Assembly: GCF_000022065.1 (NCBI RefSeq)
Contig: NC_011898.1
Coordinates: 496,001-560,000, forward strand
Reading direction: 5' to 3'
Length of the DNA: 64,000 bases
DNA from: Ruminiclostridium cellulolyticum H10
GTDB lineage: Bacteria; Bacillota; Clostridia; Acetivibrionales; DSM-1351
The notes below the pieces were generated by a model. The model searched no databases. It was not told the origin of the DNA and saw only the letters and a program-made list of their open reading frames with translations. Position numbers and translations under genes: made by a program. The first letter of the stretch is position 1. Each line of letters opens with the position of its first letter. Shown one piece after another: positions 24,570-34,152 of this stretch.

Positions 24570-24888
24570 AAAAATAAGAAACATCAATAAATTGTTGATA
24601 ATTAGAAATAATAGTGATATAATACACTAGGATAGAGGTTTAATAGACTTAACTACCGAGAGTGGGAAATCCCACTCTTTATTGTTTATCCGAACTCTAT
24701 TAAGTCTTAAAAAGAGTATAACTGGGTAAACTTATAATAAGGGCAGTAAGCTGTCTGGTTCATGTTTAAAATTATTTCAAGGGCACTTATAGTGCCTAAG
24801 TTTTTGTGTTTTGAAAATTTGTGCCTTTAAAATTAAGTAAAAAGGCAAACTGAACTGGTCTTAAACCCTAACGGAGGCAGAAAAGAAT
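24570..24888 (+). promoter_or_regulatory. Promoter and structured leader of the rimP-nusA operon
   Basis: There is no gene in this 319-base gap. TTGATA (24595-24600) and TATAAT (24618-24623) with 17-base spacing form a strong promoter. The leader then has four structures. Hairpin 1 is GAGTGGG/CCCACTC at 24660-24677, followed by TTTATTGTTT. It is enclosed by an outer pairing AGACTTAA/TTAAGTCT. Hairpin 2 is GGCACT/AGTGCC at 24782-24796, followed by TTTTT. Hairpin 3 is TGCCTTT/AAAGGCA at 24822-24847. Hairpins 1 and 2 look like intrinsic terminators before the first gene, suggesting attenuation. Confidence 0.65.
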
Positions 24889-25347
24889 ATGAAAAAAAAC
24901 ATTCAGCAAACTGTAACAGAGCTTGTATCACCTGTAGTAGAAAGTTTAAACTATGAGTTGGTGGATATTGAGTATGTTAAAGAAGGTGCAAATTGGTATT
25001 TGAGAGTTTATATCGACAAGCCCGGCGGAATCAGTATTGATGATTGTCAGGCAGTAAGCGAACAGGTAAGTGATTTACTTGACAAAGACGATCCGATTGA
25101 TCAGAGCTACTTTTTGGAGGTATCTTCACCAGGCCTTGACAGACCATTGAAAACAGAGAAAGACTTTGCAAAATATAAGGGTGAACTTGTTGAGGTAAAG
25201 GTATTTCAACCTATAGACGGTAAAAAAATATTTGAAGGCGAATTGGTTGGTTTAAAGGATAACATTATAGTAATTAACCAGGATGGTCACAATGTCCAGT
25301 TTGAAAGAGACGAGGTTGCCATAGTAAAAAGGGTCATTAAATTTTAA
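24889..25347 (+). CDS. rimP: Ribosome maturation factor RimP
   Basis: This 152-residue protein is needed for 30S subunit maturation. It has the N-terminal alpha/beta domain with NYELVDIEYVKEG, YIDKPGGISIDDC, and VSSPGLDRPLK, plus a C-terminal SH3-like domain. The GGAGG site is 12 bases upstream of ATG. It is first in the rimP-nusA-ylxR-ylxQ-infB-rbfA operon. Confidence 0.95.
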   Translation: MKKNIQQTVTELVSPVVESLNYELVDIEYVKEGANWYLRVYIDKPGGISIDDCQAVSEQVSDLLDKDDPIDQSYFLEVSSPGLDRPLKTEKDFAKYKGELVEVKVFQPIDGKKIFEGELVGLKDNIIVINQDGHNVQFERDEVAIVKRVIKF

Positions 25348-25380
25348 ATATTTGATTAGTATATGGAGGTTGACAAGAAA

Positions 25381-26529
25381 ATGAGCGCTGAGTTGATATT
25401 AGCTCTTGAACAGCTGGAAAAGGAAAAGGGTATTAAAAAGGAAATAATTATTGAGGCTATTGAGGCTGCACTTATTTCTGCATACAAGAAAAACTTTGGT
25501 TCAGCAATGAACGTTAAAGTAAATATAGATAGGGTAACAGGTGATGTAAAAGTTTTTGCACTCAGGAAAGTTGCTGAAGACCCAGATGTCGAGGCAATGG
25601 ACATATCAATAGGAGAGGCTGCCAAGCTTAATCCTACACTGGACATAGGAGATTATGTAGAATCTGAAGTTACTCCAAGGTCCTTTGGAAGAATTGCTGC
25701 CCAGACTGCCAAACAGGTAGTAGTTCAAAAACTAAGAGAAGCAGAAAGAGGAATCATTTACGATGAGTTCTACAATAAGGAAAGCGACATTGTAACAGGA
25801 ATCATTCAAAGGATAGAAAAGAGAAATGTAATAGTTGACCTTGGGAAAACTGAAGCCGTTCTTGGGTCTACCGAGCAGACTCCCGGAGAGGAATACAGAT
25901 TTAACGAACGACTGAAGTCATATATTGTAGAGGTTAAAAAAACTACAAAAGGTCCTCAGATTATGCTTTCCAGAACACATCCGGGCTTGGTAAAAAGGTT
26001 ATTTGAACTGGAAGTACCTGAAATTCATGACGGTACTGTTGAAATAAAGAGTATTTCAAGGGAACCGGGGTCAAGGACTAAGCTAGCTGTGTACTCTAAA
26101 GATGAAAATGTTGATCCTGTAGGAGCATGTGTTGGGCAGAAGGGTACCAGGGTTCAGGCTATTGTTGATGAACTGAGGGGCGAAAAGATTGATATTATCA
26201 AATGGAGTAATGATCCCAAAGATTATATATCCAGCAGTTTAAGCCCCGCTAAGGTTGTGAGGGTAGATGTGGACGAAGAAGAAAAATCTGCAAAGGTAGT
26301 GGTTCCTGACTATCAGCTTTCATTGGCAATAGGAAAGGAAGGCCAGAATGCAAGGTTGGCCGCAAAGCTTACCGGCTGGAAAATTGATATAAAGAGCGAA
26401 TCCCAGCTAAGACAGTCAATTGAGAAACAACTGTTTGATGATAGCTTAAACAACGGATATTTGGATGAAACAGATACTGACAGTATGAATTATGATAATG
26501 ATGACCATGAAAATAATATAATTGATTGA
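25381..26529 (+). CDS. nusA: Transcription termination/antitermination protein NusA
   Basis: This 382-residue RNA polymerase-binding factor has an N-terminal domain (residues 1-125), an S1 domain (~135-200, TGIIQRIEKRNVIVDLGKTEAVL) and two KH domains (~200-345, with DPVGACVGQKGTRVQ and LAIGKEGQNARLAAKLTGWKI). It lacks the C-terminal acidic repeats of enterobacteria, as usual in Firmicutes. The tail is Asp/Asn-rich. The start is ATG 25381 after GGAGG; the ATG at 25363 overlaps that site. Confidence 0.96.
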   Translation: MSAELILALEQLEKEKGIKKEIIIEAIEAALISAYKKNFGSAMNVKVNIDRVTGDVKVFALRKVAEDPDVEAMDISIGEAAKLNPTLDIGDYVESEVTPRSFGRIAAQTAKQVVVQKLREAERGIIYDEFYNKESDIVTGIIQRIEKRNVIVDLGKTEAVLGSTEQTPGEEYRFNERLKSYIVEVKKTTKGPQIMLSRTHPGLVKRLFELEVPEIHDGTVEIKSISREPGSRTKLAVYSKDENVDPVGACVGQKGTRVQAIVDELRGEKIDIIKWSNDPKDYISSSLSPAKVVRVDVDEEEKSAKVVVPDYQLSLAIGKEGQNARLAAKLTGWKIDIKSESQLRQSIEKQLFDDSLNNGYLDETDTDSMNYDNDDHENNIID

Positions 26530-26591
26530 CCCTTTACCACCTTTGGCAAGGAATTAAGATATTAAATTAAAAATATGGAAGGTGTGGATGG

Positions 26592-26864
26592 ATGAAGCAA
26601 AAAAAGATTCCATTACGTATGTGCCTGGGCTGTAAGGAAATGAAGCCAAAAAGGGAATTAATACGTGTGGTAAAAAATAATGAGGGAGAAATCAGTATTG
26701 ATCTCGTTGGTAAAAAGCCTGGCAGGGGTGCATACATATGCAGAAGTGCCGATTGTCTTGAACAGGCGATTAAGGCTAAAAGACTGGAAAAGGCTTTTGA
26801 GACTACAATTGACATGGACATTTATAATATTCTGAAAAACCAATTGGAGGAAAACGATGAATAA
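26592..26864 (+). CDS. ylxR: YlxR family (DUF448) RNA-binding protein
   Basis: This 90-residue basic protein has the family motifs RMCLGC near the N terminus and GRGAYICRS in the middle. YlxR is encoded between nusA and infB in most Firmicutes and has been linked to RNase P activity and transcription; that is family knowledge. The gene overlaps ylxQ by 8 bases. Confidence 0.93.
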   Translation: MKQKKIPLRMCLGCKEMKPKRELIRVVKNNEGEISIDLVGKKPGRGAYICRSADCLEQAIKAKRLEKAFETTIDMDIYNILKNQLEENDE

Positions 26865-27195
26865 GGTTTATTCCTTATTAGGACTTGCAAAGAAAGCAGG
26901 TCAGCTGTTATCAGGTGATGAAACCTGTGAAAGGACGGTAAAGTCTGGAAAGGCTGAGCTTGTTATAGTTGCAGATGATGCTTCTGAAAACACGAAGGAC
27001 AAATTTAAAAGTATGTGTAATTACCACTCTATACCGTACAGAGAGTACGGACAAAAACTGCAACTCGGTAAGTATACGGGAAAAGATATAAGAGCGGTAG
27101 TTTCTATTGTATCAAAAGATTTTAAAAATGGCCTTCTTAAATTAATAGATAATTCAACAAACGAAACAGGGGGTGAAGGTTTTGGAAAAAGCTAG
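26857..27195 (+). CDS. ylxQ: L7Ae-family K-turn RNA-binding protein YlxQ
   Basis: This 112-residue L7Ae/L30e/Gadd45 fold protein contains [37 protein letters not shown]. The family binds kink-turn RNA; its cellular target is not established. It overlaps both ylxR and the start of infB, showing translational coupling. Confidence 0.92.
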
Positions 27196-30100
27196 AATAT
27201 ACGAGCTGGCCAAAGAACTTAATACTACAAGTAAAAGGTTGATGGAAAAGCTTGCTGAGATAGATATAAGCGTTAAAAATCATATGAGCCTTCTTGAACC
27301 TCATGAATTAGATGCACTATATAAGCATATAGGTGTTATAAGGCATGATGATAAGAAAAATGAGGTTGAAGAAAAGAAAACTGTAGCGGAAAGTACTAAT
27401 ACTACAGAAAAAAAGAAGGAAGTAAAAAAGGAAGTAAAGAAAGAAAATAAGAATGCTCCAAGAATTATCAGGACAACTGAAATAATTATTGATAGTAGTA
27501 CAGAGGATTCATCGGGAGCGAACAATTTTCCGAAGAATGAAACAAAAAATGTCCAAAAGAAAAACTATAAAAATAATTTTGTCAAAGTAGAGTCAAGTAC
27601 TTCGGGTTTAAGACCTGGTTTTGTTCGGGATGTTAAACCGGATTTAAGAAATAAACAGAATGCAGCAAGCAGTAAGAATGAAGTAAAAAAGGCACTGCCG
27701 AAGGAAACGTCTGCACCTAAAGAAGAAGTTTTAAATTCCAAAATAATAAATGAGGACATTCATAAAGAGGAAAAAACTGTGGCGGATAACAAGGGAAATG
27801 GATCTAAAGTTTTAAAGGGTAGCTCAAATACGGAATCAGCACAATTAAACAATAAAGTTGCTGCTGTTGAAAAAGAAGAGCAGAAGAGTATTAATAAACC
27901 TGAAAGTGCTCAAATATCTACGCAATCAGAAAATAAGCCACAGCAGAGCAATGGGGCAAAACAGCCTGAAGAGGCGGTTGTATCAGTTAACAAGGATTCT
28001 ATTGGTAAATCTGAACAGGTAACTGCTCAAAACGACGTTCCATCTGTTAACAAGGTTCACCCACAGGAGAAGCCTGTTCATAGAACAGACAGACCACAGG
28101 GACAATACAACAACCAGAGGTCAGACAGACCACAAGGACAATATAACAACCAGAGGTCAGACAGACCACAGGGACAGTACAACAACCAGAGATCAGACAG
28201 ACCACAAGGTCAGTACAACAATCAGAGGTCAGATAGACCACAGGGTCAGTATAATAACCAGAGGTCAGACAGACCGCAGGGGCAGTACAACAACCAGAGG
28301 TCAGACAGACCGCAGGGTCAGTACAATAACCAGAGGTCAGACAGACCGCAAGGTCAGTACAACAACCAGAGGTCAGACAGACCACAGGGACAGTACAACA
28401 ACCAGAGGTCAGACAGACCACAGGGACAGTACAACAACCAGAGGTCAGACAGACCACAGGGACAATACAACAACCAGAGATCAGACAGACCACATGGTCA
28501 GTATAATAACCAGAGGTCAGACAGACCGCAGGGGCAATATGGAAATAAAAGACCTGACAGACCGCAGGGACAGCACAGACAGCAAAATCTGGATATACCA
28601 AAGCCGGATGCTTCTGTAGCACAGGAAGCTTTTGATTCACAAAGAAATGAAGCAAGAAGAGAGTTCCAGGGTAGAGATTTCGATAAAAACGTAAAGAGAG
28701 AAGAAAAACAAAAGAAAGAAGCACCAAAGAGCAATACAGCTACAAAGCAGAGGTTTAGGCCTCAGAAGATAGTTATTGAGAAGAAAGGTGTTTCTGAAAT
28801 TCTCTCAGAAGATTATATTTTTAACGAATTTTATAACGATGATGGTAAAAAGAAGAAGCATAGAAATAAAAGAAATGATAAGGTGCAGGTTAAGTACATT
28901 CCTCCAAAGGCAGTACTTACTTCCATAACCATCCCGGAATCACTCACAGTAAAGGATCTGGCTGAGTCTCTTAAAAAGACTTCGACAGAAATTATCAAGA
29001 AGTTGATGGCTTATGGTGTAATGGCAACTCTCAATAATGAGGTTGATTTTGAAACAGCTACAATAATTGCTGAAGAATATGGAGTAAAGACGGAGAAGGC
29101 TATTCAAGTTAGCGAAGAGGATATTCTCTTTGATGATGATGAAGTTCAAGATGAGTCAAAACTCCAGCCAAGACCGCCGGTTGTTGTTGTAATGGGACAC
29201 GTTGACCATGGTAAGACTTCATTGCTTGATGCGATCAGAAGTGAACACGTAATAGATAGCGAAGCCGGTGGAATTACACAGCATATCGGTGCATATACAG
29301 TTAAGGCCAATGACAGGGCTATTACTTTCCTTGATACACCGGGCCATGAAGCGTTTACTGCAATGCGTGCCAGAGGAGCACAGGTGACAGATATTGCAAT
29401 ACTTGTTGTAGCTGCTGACGATGGAGTAATGCCACAGACCATCGAAGCAATTAACCATGCAAAGGCTGCTAATGTAACAATTATTGTTGCAATAAACAAA
29501 ATAGATAAGCCAAGTGCAAATCCTGACAAGGTTAAGCAGGAGCTGACCGAATACGGAATTGTTGCAGAAGAATGGGGCGGAGATGCAATAATGGTTCCAG
29601 TTTCCGCAAAAAAGAGAGAGAATATAGATCAATTACTGGAAATGGTACTTCTGGCTGCGGATATGCTTGAATTAAAGGCAGACCCTGAAAGACAGGCAAA
29701 AGGTACAGTTATCGAAGCCAAGCTTGATAAGGAAAGAGGACCTGTTGCTACTGTTCTTGTCCAGAGAGGTACATTGAAAACCGGAGATTCACTAATTGCA
29801 GGTTCAACATTTGGTAGAATCAAAGCAATGACAAGTGATAAAGGTCACGCGATCAAAGCAGCCGGTCCTTCAATACCAGTTGAAATTCTGGGTATGGATG
29901 AGGTTCCGGAAGCTGGAGAAGTTTTTTATGCAGTAACTGAAGATAAGGTAGCGAAGCACCTTGTTGAAAAGCGTAAGTTCAAACAGAAAGAACAGCAGTT
30001 TAAGGCGACCTCAAAGGTTACTCTTGAAGATCTGTTTACTCAGATAAAAGAAGGTAAAGTAAAAGATTTAAATATTATAATAAAAGCTGATGTTCAGGGT

Positions 30101-30667
30101 TCAGTTGAAGCAGTAAAGCAGTCTCTTGAAAAGTTAAGCAATGACGAGGTAAGAGTCAAGACTATACATGGTGCTGTAGGTGCTATTACCGAGTCAGATG
30201 TAACTTTGGCTCAGGTTTCAAATGCCATTATTATAGGCTTTAATGTAAGACCTGGTGCAAACGTTACTGAAGCTGCTAAGAATGCAGAAGTTGATATGAG
30301 ATTGTACAGCGTTATTTACAAGGCTATAGAAGATGTTCAGGCTGCTATGAATGGTATGCTTGAGCCAACCTATAAGGAAGTGATACTCGGACACATTGAA
30401 ATCAGGCAAATATTCAAGGTTTCAGGTGTGGGAACCATCGGTGGTGCTTATGTAACTGACGGTAAGGTACAGAGAAATTCCGAGGTTAGGGTTGTCAGAG
30501 AAGGTATTGTTATTCACGAAGGTAAGCTTGCTTCTCTCAAGAGGTTCAAGGACGATGTCAAGGAAGTTGCTCAAGGTTTTGAATGTGGTGTATCGATAGA
30601 GCGTTTCAATGACATTAAGGAAGGCGATGTAATCGAAGCCTTCGTTATGGAGGAAGTTAAAAGATAA
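27182..30667 (+). CDS. infB: Translation initiation factor IF-2 with expanded repetitive N-terminal region
   Basis: This ~1,161-residue GTPase delivers fMet-tRNA to the 30S subunit. An N-terminal IF2N domain (~1-50) is followed by ~480 residues of disordered Lys/Glu/Asn/Gln-rich sequence, including fourteen 12-residue repeats. A second IF2N domain comes next (~585-635), then the G domain with [20 protein letters not shown] and NKIDK, and then the C-terminal beta-barrel domains. Typical IF-2 of Firmicutes is 700-900 residues; the excess is the repeat region. TTG 27182, seven bases after GGGGGTG, is the likeliest start; GTG 27173 is the alternative. Confidence 0.95.
28088..28591 (+). repeat. 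Tandem 36-bp repeat array inside infB (14 units)
   Basis: Fourteen consecutive 36-base units each encode a 12-residue unit of the form [12 protein letters not shown]. Units 1-11 are almost identical in protein, unit 12 has PHG for PQG, and units 13-14 are degenerate. Differences between units are mostly silent third-position changes, showing selection on the protein sequence. Confidence 0.95.
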
Positions 30668-30894
30668 CAATAAAAGTACTGTGATTAAATAGGTTGAAGT
30701 GGAGGTTATCCAATTCAACCTATTTACATATAAAGAGTTATTTTGAATATGGAAACAATCTGTATTTAACCATAGATAAATGTCAATAATTGCATTAGTG
30801 TAATTGTAGGATTAGCCTCCTTTATTCGCTTACATGTGAATAAGGGAGAAGTTTAAAAATATTCAGCCTATAATGGCAGATGGAGGCTAATAAC
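30668..30894 (+). terminator. infB-rbfA intergenic hairpins
   Basis: This gap holds two strong dyads. One is AAATAGGTTGAA/TTCAACCTATTT at 30688-30725 with a 14-base loop. The other is CTCCTTTATTCGC (30817-30829) paired with GTGAATAAGGGAG (30836-30848), with two wobble pairs. Neither has a clean T-run, so they could be attenuators or mRNA stability elements. No gene is seen. Confidence 0.5.
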
Positions 30895-31248
30895 ATGGCA
30901 GACAGAATAGTTAGGATATCAGAAGAAGTTAAAAAAGAAATAAGCAATATAATACAAAATGACATAAAGGATCCAAGACTTCCAAGTATGGTTAGCATAG
31001 TTTCATGCAGTGTAACCAAGGATTTAAGATATGCAAAAGTGTATGTAAGTGTTTTTGGAAACGATGAACAAAAGAAAAACGCCATAAGTGCTTTAAAAAG
31101 TGCGGCAGGTTTCATCAGACGTGAGCTGGGGCATAGAGTTCAGCTAAGGTATACACCAGAGATACACTTTGAACTTGATACATCTATTGAACATGGTTTT
31201 CATATTAACAAGCTTCTTGATGACGCAAAAAAGGAATTTACAGAATAA
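30895..31248 (+). CDS. rbfA: Ribosome-binding factor A
   Basis: This 117-residue KH-like protein for 16S rRNA 5'-end maturation contains RIVRISEEVKKEISNIIQ, DPRLPSMVSIVSCSVTKDLRYAKVYVS and a C-terminal TPEIHFELDTSIEHG. The ATG at 30895 follows ATGGAGG; the upstream ATG at 30880 contains that ribosome binding site. Confidence 0.95.
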   Translation: MADRIVRISEEVKKEISNIIQNDIKDPRLPSMVSIVSCSVTKDLRYAKVYVSVFGNDEQKKNAISALKSAAGFIRRELGHRVQLRYTPEIHFELDTSIEHGFHINKLLDDAKKEFTE

Positions 31249-31280
31249 CATGTTTAATTAAACTATTGAGGTATATAACA

Positions 31281-32243
31281 ATGGAAAAAGGATTAATAAA
31301 AGCAATTGAAACGGCAGAAAGCATAGCAATTTTTCCCCATACCTCTGCCGATGGTGATGCAATAGGTTCATCCCTTGCTTTAGCTTTAGCATTAAAGAAA
31401 ACCGGCAAAAAGGTAATTGTGTATATGGAAGAAAGTATACCTGATACCTACAAATTCTTGCCTGGTAGTGAGCTTGCGGTGTTTATCAGCGAAAATGACG
31501 ATATTATGGGGCTAAATATTGCACTAGATACAGGTGATACGGCGAGACTTGCGTCAAGAGCAGCACTCTTTTTTAAAGCTCCGGCTACTATAAATATAGA
31601 TCATCATATTACAAATACAAAGTTTGCTCAGTATAACCATGTTGATGCTTCAGCCGCATCAACAGGTGAACTTGTATTTTTGCTTCTTAAAGAAATGAAC
31701 TATGAAATTGATGCGGATATGGCTAAATGTCTTTATACTGCCATTGTAACAGATACAGGTGGTTTTAAGTATGGCAATACAACTGCTGAAACTCATAGGA
31801 CAGCAGCAGAGCTGCTTTCAACAGGTATAGATGTTGCGGACCTTTCACAGAAATTATTTGACAATACAACTTTTGTAAAGCTCAAGCTTACCCAGAAAGC
31901 AATTGAGCTTTTGGAACTATATGAAAATGACTTGTTGGCTGTTACCGTTATAACACAGGATGTTTTGCAGTCAACAGGTGCCAAAGATGAAGACTGTGAT
32001 GGACTTGTAAACATAGGAAGGTCTATTGAAGGAGTAGAGGTATCGGTTCTTATAAAAGAAAAGAGTACTAATGAAATCCGAGTAAATCTAAGGTCAAAAA
32101 CATATGTAGATGTTTCAGAAATTGCAGCTGCCTTTGGAGGCGGTGGACATAAAAGGGCTGCCGGGTGTACAATAAAAGGCAGAATTACAGATGTTAAAGA
32201 GCAATTGATTAACACTATAAAGGATAAGCTTAAACGGAGATAA
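31281..32243 (+). CDS. nrnA: DHH-family bifunctional oligoribonuclease/PAP phosphatase NrnA
   Basis: This 320-residue DHH/DHHA1 protein degrades nanoRNA and dephosphorylates pAp. The motifs are PHTSADGDAIGSSLAL, LDTGDTAR, NIDHHITN and a C-terminal FGGGGHKRAAG. It is placed between rbfA and truB as in other Firmicutes. The ATG at 31281 has a TTGAGGT site. Confidence 0.93.
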   Translation: MEKGLIKAIETAESIAIFPHTSADGDAIGSSLALALALKKTGKKVIVYMEESIPDTYKFLPGSELAVFISENDDIMGLNIALDTGDTARLASRAALFFKAPATINIDHHITNTKFAQYNHVDASAASTGELVFLLLKEMNYEIDADMAKCLYTAIVTDTGGFKYGNTTAETHRTAAELLSTGIDVADLSQKLFDNTTFVKLKLTQKAIELLELYENDLLAVTVITQDVLQSTGAKDEDCDGLVNIGRSIEGVEVSVLIKEKSTNEIRVNLRSKTYVDVSEIAAAFGGGGHKRAAGCTIKGRITDVKEQLINTIKDKLKRR

Positions 32244-32245
32244 GT

Positions 32246-33175
32246 ATGAACGGTATTTTAAATGTTTTAAAGCCGGCCGGAATGACATCTTTTGATGTGA
32301 TTGGGTATATGAGAAAACTAACCGGTCAAAAAAAGATAGGGCATGCGGGTACACTAGATCCATCGGCTGTCGGAGTTTTACCTTTATGCATTGGTAATGC
32401 CACAAAGGCTTTAGAGTTTATGATAAATAAGGATAAGGTTTACCGTGCGGAACTGACACTTGGGATTTCAACCGATACCCAGGACTCTTCTGGTACGGTT
32501 TTGTCTTTTCATTCAGTCGACGTAACTGAAAATGATATTAAAAAATCAATAATTAGTTTTATGGGTACTATAGAACAGCTTCCTCCAATGTATTCTGCAA
32601 TAAAAATTGGCGGTAAGAAACTCTACGAATTAGCAAGACAGGGACAGACGATAGAACGGGAATCAAGAACTATTCAAATTTACAACATAGACATTATCAG
32701 AATTTGGGATGATAGTGAAGTATTTGAATCAGAAGGAATACCACAAGAATTTGCCATAAAAAAAGTCCTTTTGGATATTCATTGTTCAAAGGGAACATAT
32801 ATAAGGACATTATGCCATGATATTGGAGAAAAGCTTGGCTGCGGTGGCCATATGTCATTTCTTGTAAGAACAAGGGCAGGACAGTACGACCTTGATAATT
32901 CTTTGACAATTGAAGAAGTCGCCCAATTGTCAGAAACTAAATCTCTTGAAGTTCATTTATTGCCAGTTGAAAAGGTATTTGAAGAGTATGATAGAATAGA
33001 ATTGAACAAGGAAGAACTTTTCAAGTATAATAACGGAGTATGGCTCGAAGTAGAAAAAAACAAATATAAGAATACCTTTTACAGGGTATATAATAATAAT
33101 AGTTTTCTTGGGCTAGGAGAAGTTTTTGAAAAGGGAAATACTCTATATTTAAAATCAAAAAAGTTTTTTAAATGA
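32246..33175 (+). CDS. truB: tRNA pseudouridine(55) synthase TruB
   Basis: This 309-residue enzyme makes pseudouridine 55 in the T-loop of tRNAs. It has NVLKPAGMTSFDVI, KIGHAGTLDPSAVGVLPLC (catalytic Asp in this stretch), PPMYSAIKIGGKKLYELAR and GTYIRTLCHDIG. The start is two bases after the nrnA stop; the GGAG site lies in nrnA. Confidence 0.95.
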   Translation: MNGILNVLKPAGMTSFDVIGYMRKLTGQKKIGHAGTLDPSAVGVLPLCIGNATKALEFMINKDKVYRAELTLGISTDTQDSSGTVLSFHSVDVTENDIKKSIISFMGTIEQLPPMYSAIKIGGKKLYELARQGQTIERESRTIQIYNIDIIRIWDDSEVFESEGIPQEFAIKKVLLDIHCSKGTYIRTLCHDIGEKLGCGGHMSFLVRTRAGQYDLDNSLTIEEVAQLSETKSLEVHLLPVEKVFEEYDRIELNKEELFKYNNGVWLEVEKNKYKNTFYRVYNNNSFLGLGEVFEKGNTLYLKSKKFFK

Positions 33176-33196
33176 TGAACACTAAGGAGACATAAT

Positions 33197-34132
33197 ATGC
33201 AGGTTATTAATTCAAATAATTCTAACAATATATTCAGTTGCTATACTGGTGTCGGTCTTGGTAATTTTGACGGCTTGCATATCGGACATATGGCTCTTAT
33301 TAACACATTAATAAGAGAATCGAAACTAAACGGACTATCATCGGTAGTATATACATTTACAAGACATACAGAAAATATACTAAGAAAAAAGCTTATTACA
33401 CCTCTGTTACTTACAGAAAGTAAGAAAATAGAACTTTTAAGCGAAACTACCCTTGATTATCTGTATCTTGATGAGTTTAACGAAGCATTTTCAAGAATGT
33501 CTCCGGAAGAGTTTGTAATAAAAATTCTTAAAAGCAAACTTAATATAAAGCTGGCTGTAGCCGGACATGATTACAGGTTTGGTTATAAAGGTGAGGGTGA
33601 TATACCCTTGCTAGAACAATTTGGAAAGAAATATGGCTTCAAGGTGGTCGTTATTCCGCCGATTACCTGTGATAATGAGATAATAAGCAGTACCAGCATT
33701 AGGCAATCCATTATAAACGGTAATCTTGAAACAGCTTATAAGCTGTTGGGAAGAAATTATTCAATAATAGCAGAAGTGGTAAATGGCAGGCGGGTAGGAA
33801 ACACAATAGGATTTCCTACGGCAAATATTCATCCTGAAAAGTATCTTGTATTGCCACACAATGGAGTTTATATCACAAAAACACTTTTAAACGGACATCT
33901 ATACAACAGTATGACAAATGTCGGCTATAATCCTACATTTGAGGATGTACAGCAGAAAACCATTGAGACACACATAATGGACTTTCATCAGGATATTTAC
34001 GGAGAAAAAATTGAAGTGTTCTTTTTGAAAAAAATACGCGACGAAAAGAAATTCTCTAATGTTGAAGAGCTGATAATTCAGATAACAAAAGATATGAGGG
34101 TTGCAAGGGATTACTTAAACATAGACAGTTAG
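33197..34132 (+). CDS. ribF: Bifunctional riboflavin kinase/FAD synthetase
   Basis: This 311-residue protein makes FMN and then FAD. The N-terminal adenylyltransferase has GNFDGLHIGH and a SSTSIRQ motif. The C-terminal riboflavin kinase has GRRVGNTIGFPTANI and PHNGVYIT, then GYNPTF. It ends the translation/RNA row and is 20 bases before hypF. No FMN riboswitch precedes it. Confidence 0.95.
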   Translation: MQVINSNNSNNIFSCYTGVGLGNFDGLHIGHMALINTLIRESKLNGLSSVVYTFTRHTENILRKKLITPLLLTESKKIELLSETTLDYLYLDEFNEAFSRMSPEEFVIKILKSKLNIKLAVAGHDYRFGYKGEGDIPLLEQFGKKYGFKVVVIPPITCDNEIISSTSIRQSIINGNLETAYKLLGRNYSIIAEVVNGRRVGNTIGFPTANIHPEKYLVLPHNGVYITKTLLNGHLYNSMTNVGYNPTFEDVQQKTIETHIMDFHQDIYGEKIEVFFLKKIRDEKKFSNVEELIIQITKDMRVARDYLNIDS

Positions 34133-34152
34133 GAGATAGAATATATTAAAAT

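Noticed and set aside
24570-24888. tRNA or other stable RNA gene in the rimP leader gap
   Set aside because: No cloverleaf, T-loop or CCA pattern could be built; the dyads are simple hairpins.
28088-28591. Possible CRISPR array (regular 36-base periodicity)
   Set aside because: Units are contiguous without unique spacers, lie in frame inside infB, and differ by silent changes.
28047-28727. Long minus-strand frame opposite the infB repeats
   Set aside because: It exists only because the 36-bp repeat lacks stops in that frame; its translation is a Cys/Val/Leu repeat with no family and no ribosome binding site.
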